DNA from: Coprobacter secundus
GTDB lineage: Bacteria > Bacteroidota > Bacteroidia > Bacteroidales > Coprobacteraceae
DNA: 64,000 nt
Direction: 5' to 3'
Assembly: GCA_000803105.1 (NCBI GenBank)
Contig: JTDA01000005.1
Location: forward strand, 196,845-260,844
Translations under genes and position numbers: made by a program
Notes under the pieces: generated by a model
The model's input: the letters and a program-made list of their open reading frames with translations, nothing else
The model's database searches: none
What the model was told of the DNA's origin: nothing
In this document: in pieces, positions 1 through 9,359 of the stretch
How the letters are laid out: every line of letters begins with the position of its first letter
Position numbering within the stretch: position 1 is the first letter of the stretch

Positions 1-78
1 TTAAAAATTTATCAGAAAATTCACAAATGAATTTTAGAGAAAAGGCTTGTTGCAATCTTGTTCCGGTTTTAAATTTGT

Positions 79-804
79 TTATAGTTTTTGAGAAGTTGCG
101 TTTATTCTTTTTTTGAAAGTTTCGGGTTTATCATTTATGATAAGCTCTTGTGGAAATTCTGTTTCCTGAAGTAAAGGATAAATATTTTCATAATTTGCTA
201 TGTCGAATGATATATGGGCATCACTACCAAGTATTACCGGAACTTCGTATTTTTTACATAATTGAAGTATTTCTATATTATTTTTACGAGCTTCAGTTTT
301 GTGTCTGACTGGATTCAGGGAGCTGTTATTTATTTCTAATAAAGTACCGTATTTTTTTGAAGCTAAAACGACGGGTTCGAAAAGTAGGGTAGCTGTGCCG
401 TCTCCGGGGTGACTGATAATGTCTATATATGGGTTAGAAATTGCGCCTATCATGGCAGAGGTATTTTCTTCTATATTGCCGGGGGTATAACAAAGAGAGT
501 GGATACCTGCTATTTTTATATCTAACATTTGGAGGTAGAGTTCCTCTAAATCGATATTTCCCATATAGTCGATAATGTTTAGTTCTGCGCCTAATAGTAA
601 TTCGATACCATACATTTTTCGAGGAACGACATGTAGGTTGCGAAAATAAATGGGATGGCACGTTCCCGGAATTCCAGGGGCGTGTTCGGTAATGCCTAAT
701 ATCTGCAAGTGCTTTTCAGAAGCAGTATGAACCATTTCTTGTAGAGAACTGAATGCATGTCCACTGGCCACTGTATGGGTATGTACATCTAATAAAATAT
801 TCAT
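79..804 (-). CDS. PHP-domain metal-dependent phosphatase-like hydrolase
   Basis: 241 aa, the usual length for YcdX-like PHP-family phosphoesterases. Metal-ligand motifs of the PHP fold are visible: DVHTHT near the N-terminus, GITEHAP around residue 38, ISHPGDG around residue 131, and GSDAH near residue 195. PHP proteins are trinuclear-metal phosphoesterases that act on small phosphorylated substrates; the substrate here cannot be told. There is no signal peptide, so it should be cytoplasmic. It lies 32 nt downstream of the BASS transporter gene on the same strand and is probably co-transcribed with it. The family assignment is firm; a specific histidinol phosphatase role is not supported, because no histidine-biosynthesis gene is nearby. 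Confidence 0.85.
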   Translation of the reverse strand: MNILLDVHTHTVASGHAFSSLQEMVHTASEKHLQILGITEHAPGIPGTCHPIYFRNLHVVPRKMYGIELLLGAELNIIDYMGNIDLEELYLQMLDIKIAGIHSLCYTPGNIEENTSAMIGAISNPYIDIISHPGDGTATLLFEPVVLASKKYGTLLEINNSSLNPVRHKTEARKNNIEILQLCKKYEVPVILGSDAHISFDIANYENIYPLLQETEFPQELIINDKPETFKKRINATSQKL

Positions 805-836
805 AATAAAGATTAGAAAGTTGCTATAATGTATTT

Positions 837-1739
837 TTAAATTTTAGTTTCTTTTTTCTCTTTTATCCATAATTGGAGAGAATTGATGCTGTTCTGCCAC
901 ACTACATACGATGCAGGGCCTATGGAAGCTAACGGATTGAGGTAGGTTAGAGCCATCCATATTGCTAATACTGTATTTTTTTGCCCCAATCCTTGTCCTC
1001 CAGCAATTTTATTATAATATTTTTGTCCTATTATTTTACCCAATATAAATTGTAATACGCAGACGATAAGAGCAAAAAGAGCAATTAAAATTTCTTCTTT
1101 GTATTCTGCATTTCCTCTACTGGCAATAAAGGATACAGTTTTTCCCATGACTATAGTTAAGGATATGGCCCATAAATAGAATGAGATGCTTTGACGATTT
1201 TGTAAAGCAGAATGTACTTTGGGTAGAAACTTTTGTAATATTAAGGCACAGACGAACGGAAATATCAATAAAGGAATCATTTCGGTACCGATTTTTAGAA
1301 AAGATTCAAAGAAAGGAAGGGAAATGTGATCTCCCATAAATGAAAATATAAAAGGGGCAATAATTGCAACGGTCATATTACTCAAAAGGCTGTAAGTTGC
1401 CAGACAAGCAATATCGCCTCCCAACATTCCAGTTATAACAGCGGCTGCAGTAGCGGTGGGACAGAATATGCATATAAAGGTTCCTTCTGCTACTAAAGGA
1501 TCAAACGAATATAATAAGGCATATATGAGGAGACTACCGATGACTTGTATCCCTAATAACCATGCATGCAAAGGAGATAAATTCATATTGCGTAAAGATA
1601 GTTTGCAGTATGTTACTAAAAGCATGATAAATATTAGATACGGAGTTAGAAAAGAAATTATTTGAACGTACCGATAAAAAACAGCACCGGTGATCATTGC
1701 TATAGGAAGCATCCATTTTTTTAATCGTTGCAACATCAC
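837..1739 (-). CDS. BASS-family (bile acid:sodium symporter-like) transporter
   Basis: 300-residue, very hydrophobic protein with eight to ten predicted membrane segments. It has the family's typical discontinuous-helix sequences: FCPTATAAAVITG around residue 94, SNMTVAIIAPF around residue 120, and a C-terminal GQKNTVLAIWMA stretch. Family members are inner-membrane symporters for organic anions such as bile acids, pantoate or keto acids; which one is moved here is unknown. It is the first gene of a likely two-gene unit with the PHP hydrolase. There are two possible Met starts three bases apart, and the upstream one is used here. Confidence 0.8.
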   Translation of the reverse strand: MMLQRLKKWMLPIAMITGAVFYRYVQIISFLTPYLIFIMLLVTYCKLSLRNMNLSPLHAWLLGIQVIGSLLIYALLYSFDPLVAEGTFICIFCPTATAAAVITGMLGGDIACLATYSLLSNMTVAIIAPFIFSFMGDHISLPFFESFLKIGTEMIPLLIFPFVCALILQKFLPKVHSALQNRQSISFYLWAISLTIVMGKTVSFIASRGNAEYKEEILIALFALIVCVLQFILGKIIGQKYYNKIAGGQGLGQKNTVLAIWMALTYLNPLASIGPASYVVWQNSINSLQLWIKEKKETKI

Positions 1740-1870
1740 TTTTCCTCACTTTTTGATTGTGCAAAGTAAGAATGAATATTTGAATTATCAAAATATTATA
1801 TTGTAATTTTATGGATTGGATATGTATTTATATGTAAAAATATCTCTATCTATATAGATATATTGAATAT

Positions 1871-3064
1871 TTATACATTTTTGGTTCTGTTTTTTTGAAA
1901 ATCAGCTTTTCGTGAAAAAGGGATATTTTCACGAAATAGTTTTCTATATGTAATGTGTGTTTTTACTCTTTTAGCTCCAATATATTGCATTAAATGTATC
2001 ATTTGAGGATTAAAATCTCCAATCCAATTCATTTCTAAGTATTTATATGGAGAATTTCTTTCTATAATTATTTCACAAAACCGAGTAATTATTGCAGCTT
2101 CAACTCCTTTACCTTGAAATTCGGGTATTATGCCAAATAATTGTCCTAAAGCAGTGTCCACTTTTTTTGTTCGTAAATAGTAATAAAATTTTAATATCCC
2201 GGAAAAATTCATTTTACCGTTCATCTGTTTTATGAGTTGATTTATTTCGGGGAACATAATAAAGAATCCGATAGGTCGGTTCTTAAAGTAAGCAAAATAT
2301 ATAAGTTCTTTGTCGAGTATCGGTCTTAATTTTCGATATAAGGTCTCTATTTGTTCGAGGGTCATACCATCTATTCCGTGTGTTTGAGGATTCCATGCTT
2401 GGTTATATATATCAAATAACGATAAGACCGCTTTTTTATGACCTATATCTCTATAAGAAAGTATCTGATAATCAGGGTTACGGAGTAAGCGTTCTGATTT
2501 CCATACAACAATTCGGGAAAGATTATCCATTACTAGGTGTGTACGGTAGGTTAATTGCTGAAAGTAGTCTTTAAAACCGTATGACTCAAAAAAGTCTTTA
2601 TAATAAGAATGTGTATAAGGCATTGCATAGTTGGGACAACGGTCGAATCCATTGGTGAGTAATCCCCACCAATGTAGACGTTCGCCAAAGTTTACAGGTC
2701 CTTCCATCGCTTCCATTCCTCTATTTTCAAGCCAGTTGCGACATGTATTAAATAATAGGAATGCAGCGTCTTTATTGTTGATACATTCAAAAAATCCCAT
2801 TTGTCCGACAGTATAGTCATCTATATGGCTTGTTTGGTAATTTATGAATGCTGCAATACGGCCGATACATTGATTATTGTCATAAAGAACCCATCTGGTA
2901 CATTCTCCATGTTTGAAATAAGGGTTTTTTATCGGATTGAATATTTGTTTGATATCATTATCTAAAGGGCGTATCCAATATGGATTGTTTTTATATAACT
3001 TTATTGGTAATGTAATAAAATCTCGTTCGGATTTTTTATCAGATATTTCTTTCAAGGTATACAT
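1871..3064 (-). CDS. GNAT-like N-acetyltransferase-fold protein
   Basis: 397 aa cytoplasmic protein without a signal peptide. Its N-terminal half has the IGRIAAFIN strand typical of acetyltransferase folds. The C-terminal half has a second such region: a FGIIPEFQGKGVEAAIITRF segment, whose Q/G-x-G-x-(G/A) acetyl-CoA loop is partly kept, followed by YLEMNWIGDFN. It resembles the large family of Bacteroidota GNAT proteins related to YghO, whose substrates are mostly unknown. It appears to be a single-gene transcript with its own promoter box at 3093-3100. The fold is likely; the function is not known. Confidence 0.6.
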   Translation of the reverse strand: MYTLKEISDKKSERDFITLPIKLYKNNPYWIRPLDNDIKQIFNPIKNPYFKHGECTRWVLYDNNQCIGRIAAFINYQTSHIDDYTVGQMGFFECINNKDAAFLLFNTCRNWLENRGMEAMEGPVNFGERLHWWGLLTNGFDRCPNYAMPYTHSYYKDFFESYGFKDYFQQLTYRTHLVMDNLSRIVVWKSERLLRNPDYQILSYRDIGHKKAVLSLFDIYNQAWNPQTHGIDGMTLEQIETLYRKLRPILDKELIYFAYFKNRPIGFFIMFPEINQLIKQMNGKMNFSGILKFYYYLRTKKVDTALGQLFGIIPEFQGKGVEAAIITRFCEIIIERNSPYKYLEMNWIGDFNPQMIHLMQYIGAKRVKTHITYRKLFRENIPFSRKADFQKNRTKNV

Positions 3065-3092
3065 AAAGTTTTTTTTAACATATTCATATATA

Positions 3093-3100
3093 CAAAGATA
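3093..3100 (-). promoter_or_regulatory. -7 promoter box of the GNAT-like gene
   Basis: The minus strand reads TATCTTTG, an exact match to the Bacteroidota TAnnTTTG box, 29 nt upstream of the start codon. No clear -33 TTTG element is visible. Confidence 0.45.
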
Positions 3101-3561
3101 ACTTTTTGGTCGAATTCTGTTATATATATATAATTTTTTTTGAGTCTGGGAGGAATTACCTTTTTTAGTTCAATTTATATAATCAAAGTAGTTCAGTAAC
3201 TATAAATTTGAGATAGTTTCTGCTCCATATCAGATAATTCCAATAGTAGGTCCGTGATTGATACTTACTTTATTTTTTAGTATGTAATTGTTAGAAGAAT
3301 AAATGGTAGGGAATTGATAAGTGCAATAGATATTACTATCATGATGTTAGAGCCAATATGAAATATAGGGGTAGTATCAGTTTGGATATTTTCATATTTT
3401 AAGGCTTCTTTATACATTTACAAATTATAAGTGTATAGAGAAACCTCATTTGATAAATTTGAAATTATTATTTTGAATAAGGATAATTTCAAATCTTTAA
3501 TGTTGAGTAGTCTTAAATAACCGTTACGATTATTTAGGACTGGTCAGCTTATCGTAAAATT
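3101..3561. other. Intergenic stretch, no gene seen
   Basis: AT-rich region between the EEP nuclease stop and the GNAT promoter. No convincing reading frame is present. The only structure I see is an imperfect inverted repeat with 12-nt arms at 3509-3520 and 3530-3541 and one mismatch. It sits 20 nt past the nuclease stop and may act as a 3-prime end hairpin, though it lacks a U-tract. Confidence 0.5.
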
Positions 3562-4605
3562 CTAATTGACTTCTTTGGCCAGATAAATCATGGTAGGGAA
3601 GTGGTCACTATACCCATTTAAATACACCCCTCCTGCATGTGTTCGTTTAGGATATCCTTTATATTTTCCTTCTTCTTGTTTTAAAAAGTCCCGATTAAAT
3701 ACTTCTGCCTTTATAAATTTGAGCGTTGATCTATCTTTGCCTAACAGATTGCTTGAAATAATGATTTGGTCGAATAGATTCCATTGACCTTGATATGCCA
3801 ATGAGCCTATACCTTTAGCAAAAATAGGCCACATCGTATTGAAATAACCTCCAGGTTTGACCTCGTTTTGTTTTTTCTTGGCTTCTAAAACTTTACTTGT
3901 ACTACTGTTATTCGGATCGTCATTTAAATCTCCCATAATAACAACTTTAGAATCAGGATCTGCCTGGATGAGTGAGTCAGCCAAATGTTTGGTAAGAGCG
4001 GCAGCTGCTTCTCTTTTAGGGCGAGAATTTTTCTCTCCACCTAGACGTGAAGGCCAATGGTTTACAATAAAGTGCATACGTTCGCCCGCCAGTGTTCCTG
4101 TAACCACAAGCTGGTCTCGTGTTCTCATAGATGTATCCGCAGGATAAACCAGACGAACACTTTTGCTGTTTTCGACGGTAAACAAGTCTGCGTTATAGAT
4201 AAGTCCGACATCTACCCCTCGACGGTCAGGTGAATCGTAATGTACTATACCGTAATTTCTGTTGGCAAGAGGTCCGGTTTTTATGAGGTCTTCTATAACT
4301 TCGCGATTTTCAATTTCAGAAATTCCAATTACAGCCGGTCCTTGCGGACAGTAATCCAAAGCAAATTGACTGATAGCATAAGCCAAGTTATTCAATTTAT
4401 TATGATATTTCATTGATCCCCATTTCATGGCACCTTGAGGGGTGAATTCTTCGTCTATGACATCTGGTTGATTTATTGTATCGAAGAGATTCTCCAAGTT
4501 ATAAAAGGCAATTGAATAAACGGCCAGTTTTTTATTTTGATTCTGGGCGAGAATGGCCAATGTGCATGTGCAGGCCAACATAAAAATTAAGCTGAATTTT
4601 CTCAT
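3562..4605 (-). CDS. Secreted endonuclease/exonuclease/phosphatase (EEP) family protein
   Basis: 347 aa with an N-terminal signal peptide ending near ILAQNQN, so it is exported. The EEP (DNase I-like) catalytic signature runs in order: FYNLENLFD (Asn), ISEIENR (metal-binding Glu), RRGVDVGLIY, VNHWPSR (His), IMGDLNDDP (Asp and Asn), and SDHFP (Asp-His pair) near the C-terminus. The enzyme should cleave phosphodiester bonds in nucleic acid, or possibly other phosphoesters, in the periplasm or outside the cell. It diverges from the TonB-receptor block, which also encodes an endonuclease I, and that context favours extracellular nucleic acid as substrate. The family is certain; the substrate is inferred. 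Confidence 0.88.
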   Translation of the reverse strand: MRKFSLIFMLACTCTLAILAQNQNKKLAVYSIAFYNLENLFDTINQPDVIDEEFTPQGAMKWGSMKYHNKLNNLAYAISQFALDYCPQGPAVIGISEIENREVIEDLIKTGPLANRNYGIVHYDSPDRRGVDVGLIYNADLFTVENSKSVRLVYPADTSMRTRDQLVVTGTLAGERMHFIVNHWPSRLGGEKNSRPKREAAAALTKHLADSLIQADPDSKVVIMGDLNDDPNNSSTSKVLEAKKKQNEVKPGGYFNTMWPIFAKGIGSLAYQGQWNLFDQIIISSNLLGKDRSTLKFIKAEVFNRDFLKQEEGKYKGYPKRTHAGGVYLNGYSDHFPTMIYLAKEVN

Positions 4606-5141
4606 TAGTATAAAGTGTTTAGTTCTCTTTTTTATTTGTATTTAATCTTGGAGCTAATTCCGTTTGATTGTCCACTTGATTATTGGAATATCCTTCTGTT
4701 TCTGTATTTTAGGCGAACAAAATGGATTAAAAAATTGTTCATGATTCATAATAATGTTGTTTTATTAATCTACCATGCCAAATAATTTATTCTTCAAGTT
4801 TTACTCCTAATTTAGACTTTTACAAAAATCAGAAAAAAAAATGAAATATGTATGCCGTTTTGATGAAATTTCAAAAAAATGTGATTGTTTTCTTGTTCAA
4901 TATTTACTAATTCTTTGATTATGAATTGAAAGTTTGGATGTAACTTTCGTTAAAGTGTAACTAAGCCCTTTATTTAAAGGCTTTTGGTTTGTGATTTTAA
5001 CATATCAAAATAGAAAATATAATGTAATTGTAACATGAATAATCAAAAAAAATGTGTTAATTTGCATTCCTATTTCCCAAAACTGGAGATGGATGGAATT
5101 AAAGCTAAAACAACTATTATTATAAACTAAACCTTGTATTT
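4606..5141. other. Divergent promoter region between EEP nuclease and TonB receptor
   Basis: 536 nt without a reading frame worth reporting. Promoters for both divergent genes must lie here, but I cannot pick a perfect TAnnTTTG box. The nearest plus-strand candidate is TTAATTTG near 5058-5065. A small inverted repeat (AAGCC...GGCTT) near 4966-4989 has no clear role. Confidence 0.4.
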
Positions 5142-8099
5142 ATGAATCGAAATCTATGGTTGTTTATAATGCTCTTTTTCGGTATTTCGGTTTTTGCTCA
5201 GAAATCCGAGCTGAAAGGTGTAATTATAGACTTCGGAACCGGATCTCCTGTCGTAGGAGCAAAAGTTTCTCTTAAAGTAAAAAATGTCTCTGTACCATCT
5301 GTGAAGAATGGTAAATTTATTTTTAAAAATCTATCTCCGGGTGCTGATGAGTTGATAATCGAATCTCCAGGTTATCAGACGTTCACGCAGAATATATTAA
5401 TTAAAAAAGGTGAGAAGATAGATTTAGGAAATATTGCATTAATTAAGACGGCTGGAGTTGTTCCGAAATCAGAGGAAAATATCCGTCTCTTTGATGAATC
5501 CGATTTAGATGACGATGACAATGTTTCTTCTCAGTCAGCTTCTTATCTTGCAGGAGCATCAGATGATGTTTTTCTAAATGCCGCAAGTTATAATTATAGT
5601 CCTATGCGGTTTAGTGTACGAGGGTACGAACAAAATGCTTCTACTACATATATAAATGGTGTGAATTTTAATGACCAGGAACGAGGCCGATTTAATTATT
5701 CAAGTTTAGGCGGTTTGAACGATGCTTTTCGTAATAAGGATCTTGTGAATGGAATAGAGATGCCTACTTTTGCTTATGGTAGTTTAGGAGGGGTAACGAA
5801 TATAAATACTCGAGCAAGTGCTTATGCTGCGGGAACAAAAGCGAGTGTTGCTTATACAAATCGTTCGTACAATTTAAGAGCAACAGCAACTTATGCAACG
5901 GGATTGATGAATAATGGTTGGGCATTTACTGGGTCAGCTGTGTTCCGTTGGGCCAATGAAGGGATTATAGAAGGAACTTTTTATAATTCTTGGGGTTATT
6001 TCCTTTCAGGCGAAAAGGTTATAAATGACAGACATCGTATTTCTTTGACAACTTTCGGAGCTCCTACGAAGAGGGCACAATCGGCTGCAGTGACACAAGA
6101 AGTATATGATTTGCGTTCGATATATTATAATCCTTATTGGGGATATCAAGATGGAAAGAAACGTAGTTCTCGTGTTGTAAACAGTTTTGATCCGACGGCT
6201 ATATTTAATTGGGATTATAAAATAACAGAAACCCAGCATCTAAAATCCGGGATAGGGTTCCATTATAGTAATTACAGTAATACAGCTCTTAGTTTTTATA
6301 ATGCAGCTGACCCGCGCCCCGATTATTACAGAAATATGCCGAGTTATCAGATAAATGAATTGTTTGATTCACCAGAGAATATAGATTATGATTTGGTCAA
6401 TGAGATAAAAGACCAATGGTTAAATAATAATACCGATATAACTCAGATAAACTGGAACTCATTGTATCATACTAACTATCTCAATAATGTTGCTAATCCG
6501 GACGGAAGTGCAAAATACGTTTTGGAGCAAAGGCATAATGATTTGGTAGAAACTACTTTTAATTCTACATATAGCAATCGTTTTAATAAGTGGGTAAATA
6601 TGCTGGCAGGTATTGATGTTAATTACTCGATAGGTAAACATTATAAAACGATGAATGATTTGTTGGGTGGTAAACAGTGGATTGATATAGACCAATTTGC
6701 CGAGCGAGATTTTTCTGATAATAATATGATAATTCAGAATGATTTGCGTAATCCTAATCGGAAAATTTACGAGGGTGATCGTTTTGGATATGATTATAAT
6801 ATGAATGTAATAAAAGCCGGAGCTTTTATTCAGGGAAATTTGTCTTTGACGAAATTCGATATTTCTGCGGCATTTCGTCTCTCTACTACATCTTTCTGGC
6901 GTGAAGGTAAAATGGAGAATGGTCGTGCTGCAGTAATCGGCGCTACGTCTTATGGCAAGGGCAAAGTTCTGAATTTTGTAGATCCGAGTGGTAAAATTGG
7001 TGTGACTTATAAAATCAATGGACGGCATCGATTGGTGCTGAATGGATTGGCAGAAACTCGTGCTCCTTATGCAGGTTATGCTTATGTCGCTCCGAGAGTG
7101 AAGGATACCCAGATAGGTAAAGTAATAATAAATCCGAAAAATCCAAGACAATATAAAATTAAGGACCTCCCCTCTGAAAGAGTGTATTCTTATGACTTGA
7201 CTTATCAGTTTAATACACCAATCGTAAAAGGGCGTATTACAGGATTCCACACGATTACGCAGGACGGAACCGAAGCTACAGGATACTATAATGATGAGTT
7301 CCGTACTTTTGTGAATCATACGCTTTCTGGAGTAAATAAACGGTATTTAGGGGTAGAAGCCGGGGTTTCGGTTAAGTTGAACGACAGTTTTTCTGTATCT
7401 GTTGCAGGAACATATGGGGATTACCGTTATACGAATAATGCTGTCGGAGTAATGAGTGCAGAAAATGGAGCCAACCTTTTGACCGGAGAACTCCCAAAGA
7501 CTCCGGCGGATGCAAAAAATTCAGATATTATCGAACGGGTGTATACAAAAGATTTGAGAGTAAGTACAGGTCCTCAATTGGCAGCAAGTATAACTTTGGA
7601 TTATTTCCATCCAAAGATGTGGTTTGCCGATGTAACATTGTCTTATTTTGATAATAATTATCTCGATTTTTCACCCTCTCATTTTACTCAGATGAACTAC
7701 TATGGTGGTACTTATTTGAATGAGGCGGGTCAGGAGATAGAGTATAGCGGTTATTTGAAGCCCAAAGGTTCGACGTATACGAAAGAAGAGAAAGAACGCT
7801 CCCAAGCTTTGCTGAAAATGTTTGGGACCCAGGAAAAACTCGATGGTGGATTTATGCTGGATGCTTCGGTTGGAAAATTGATATATTTCAATAACCGTAA
7901 ACAGTCATTGAATATAAATTTGAGTTTTAGTAATATCTTGAATAATAAAAATATGGTGACTGGTGGGTATCAGCAAGGTCGTATAGGACGTAATAATAAG
8001 ACTCCGAACAAAGACATAGAGCTGGTCGATAAATATCCTAATAAATATTATTATGCATGGGGATTTAATTGTTTCCTCAATGTTGGATTTAAATTTTAA
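5142..8099 (+). CDS. TonB-dependent outer-membrane receptor
   Basis: 985 aa. A signal peptide ends at SVFAQ. It is followed by a CarboxypepD_reg-like beta-sandwich (about residues 24-105, starting LKGVIIDFGTGSPVVGAKVSL), a TonB plug region (about 125-230, with FSVRGYEQNASTTYINGV and GSLGGVTNIN), and a long beta-barrel ending in an aromatic residue (VGFKF). It lacks the SusC-specific plug signature and an STN domain, so it is a generic TonB receptor rather than a SusC. It starts a plus-strand block with two lipoproteins (24 and 33 nt gaps) and then a secreted endonuclease. The likely job is energised uptake of a ligand bound or released by those proteins, plausibly nucleic-acid fragments; the ligand is inferred from context only. 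Confidence 0.88.
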   Translation: MNRNLWLFIMLFFGISVFAQKSELKGVIIDFGTGSPVVGAKVSLKVKNVSVPSVKNGKFIFKNLSPGADELIIESPGYQTFTQNILIKKGEKIDLGNIALIKTAGVVPKSEENIRLFDESDLDDDDNVSSQSASYLAGASDDVFLNAASYNYSPMRFSVRGYEQNASTTYINGVNFNDQERGRFNYSSLGGLNDAFRNKDLVNGIEMPTFAYGSLGGVTNINTRASAYAAGTKASVAYTNRSYNLRATATYATGLMNNGWAFTGSAVFRWANEGIIEGTFYNSWGYFLSGEKVINDRHRISLTTFGAPTKRAQSAAVTQEVYDLRSIYYNPYWGYQDGKKRSSRVVNSFDPTAIFNWDYKITETQHLKSGIGFHYSNYSNTALSFYNAADPRPDYYRNMPSYQINELFDSPENIDYDLVNEIKDQWLNNNTDITQINWNSLYHTNYLNNVANPDGSAKYVLEQRHNDLVETTFNSTYSNRFNKWVNMLAGIDVNYSIGKHYKTMNDLLGGKQWIDIDQFAERDFSDNNMIIQNDLRNPNRKIYEGDRFGYDYNMNVIKAGAFIQGNLSLTKFDISAAFRLSTTSFWREGKMENGRAAVIGATSYGKGKVLNFVDPSGKIGVTYKINGRHRLVLNGLAETRAPYAGYAYVAPRVKDTQIGKVIINPKNPRQYKIKDLPSERVYSYDLTYQFNTPIVKGRITGFHTITQDGTEATGYYNDEFRTFVNHTLSGVNKRYLGVEAGVSVKLNDSFSVSVAGTYGDYRYTNNAVGVMSAENGANLLTGELPKTPADAKNSDIIERVYTKDLRVSTGPQLAASITLDYFHPKMWFADVTLSYFDNNYLDFSPSHFTQMNYYGGTYLNEAGQEIEYSGYLKPKGSTYTKEEKERSQALLKMFGTQEKLDGGFMLDASVGKLIYFNNRKQSLNINLSFSNILNNKNMVTGGYQQGRIGRNNKTPNKDIELVDKYPNKYYYAWGFNCFLNVGFKF

Positions 8100-8123
8100 T
8101 AAATAACGGAATAGAATTATATT

Positions 8124-9326
8124 ATGAGTAAGATAAAATATTTATTCGCAACGTTTTTGGCCGTAGCAGCTTTTAGTAGTTGTGTAAATGATTTTGATAA
8201 TGTTCCGGAAGATTTAGTAATTATACCTGAAGGAGATCCTCGGGCATGGAAAGCAAATATGACTATTGGCGAGTTGATAGCCATGTATGATCGTATAGAT
8301 AATATATATGTGTTCGGGAAGGATGATACATTAAAATTTGATCCGGATGCTGGCTATACATATTTTACCGTAAACCAAGACCCGATGCAATATCCGGTGA
8401 AGAGTGTATCTCAGACCGATGGTCGGTTGAAAATTTCAGTGGATTATAAAGGCAAGAGTTTTATGATATGCCGGGAAACGGGCGACACTTATAAGAATTT
8501 GTTTTCTTTAACCCCTATGGAGGCTCCGGGAGATATTTATATTACCGGACGTGTAACGACTTGTGATACGGCTTCGAATATTTATAAATATTTTATGTTG
8601 GAAGATTTGGTTGATAAGTCTGCCATTAAAGTTTCTATTGATGCCGGTAGTTTAAGCGGTATTTTCCCATTGGGGCAAGTCGTTTCGATTAAATGTAATG
8701 GCTTGATGATGGGACGTTATGCCGAAATGCCCCAGATTGGAGTTTATGGTTTTCGTAATGACCCGCCTAATGCATTCAGCCCGAAAGTTCGTTTTGAGCC
8801 GGGACGTATACCTTATTCTCTTGTACCGGAGCATTTTCAAAGAATTGGGTTGCCTGATAAAAGTAAAGTAGTGCCTGAAGAGAAAACAATAGCAGACTTG
8901 GCCGGATTGGATTCTACTTGGTATGGACGTCTTATACTGATAAAGGATGTGCAGTTTACGGGTCGTGGAGATGGTGAAGAGCTTTTGCCGTATGACCAGA
9001 TGATAACGATAGAAGAGAGTATAAAGCAGACAGGAAACACGAATAAGTACCAAAGAAATCCTATTTATGCTCCGTCGACTTATAGTGTAGATGCAGGCTA
9101 CAATATAGGTTTTCCTCAATCTCGAGAGATATCGGATGGAACGGGAACAGTGAATATAGTGACAAGTGAATATGCTCATTTTGCAAATACTCTTATTCCG
9201 CGTAAAGAAAAGAAAGGGTCGGTTATTGCAATTTTGGGCTGGTTTCATGATAAAAACTCTTCTCAGGGTGATTATCAGTTGACAATTCGTTCTTTGGATG
9301 ATTTGTCAAAGAGTTTTTATGAATAA
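8124..9326 (+). CDS. DUF5689 domain surface lipoprotein
   Basis: 400 aa. The N-terminus has a lipoprotein signal with cysteine in FSSCVNDF. The N-terminal MTIGELIAMYD segment and the central ITGRVTTCDTASNIYKYFMLEDL segment, which look like an OB-fold strand pattern, are typical of DUF5689, a Bacteroidota domain commonly found beside TonB receptors and secreted nucleases. No catalytic motif is visible. It follows the TonB receptor by 24 nt, and I infer that it works as a surface ligand-binding partner, as SusD does for SusC. Domain recognition is good; molecular function is unknown. Confidence 0.75.
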   Translation: MSKIKYLFATFLAVAAFSSCVNDFDNVPEDLVIIPEGDPRAWKANMTIGELIAMYDRIDNIYVFGKDDTLKFDPDAGYTYFTVNQDPMQYPVKSVSQTDGRLKISVDYKGKSFMICRETGDTYKNLFSLTPMEAPGDIYITGRVTTCDTASNIYKYFMLEDLVDKSAIKVSIDAGSLSGIFPLGQVVSIKCNGLMMGRYAEMPQIGVYGFRNDPPNAFSPKVRFEPGRIPYSLVPEHFQRIGLPDKSKVVPEEKTIADLAGLDSTWYGRLILIKDVQFTGRGDGEELLPYDQMITIEESIKQTGNTNKYQRNPIYAPSTYSVDAGYNIGFPQSREISDGTGTVNIVTSEYAHFANTLIPRKEKKGSVIAILGWFHDKNSSQGDYQLTIRSLDDLSKSFYE

Positions 9327-9359
9327 GATTTGTATACTAACCAATAAAAACAGATAATT

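Noticed and set aside
6459..7319. Minus-strand 286-residue frame inside the TonB receptor gene
   Set aside because: Antisense shadow of a clear TonB receptor; isoleucine/serine-rich composition typical of reversed coding sequence.
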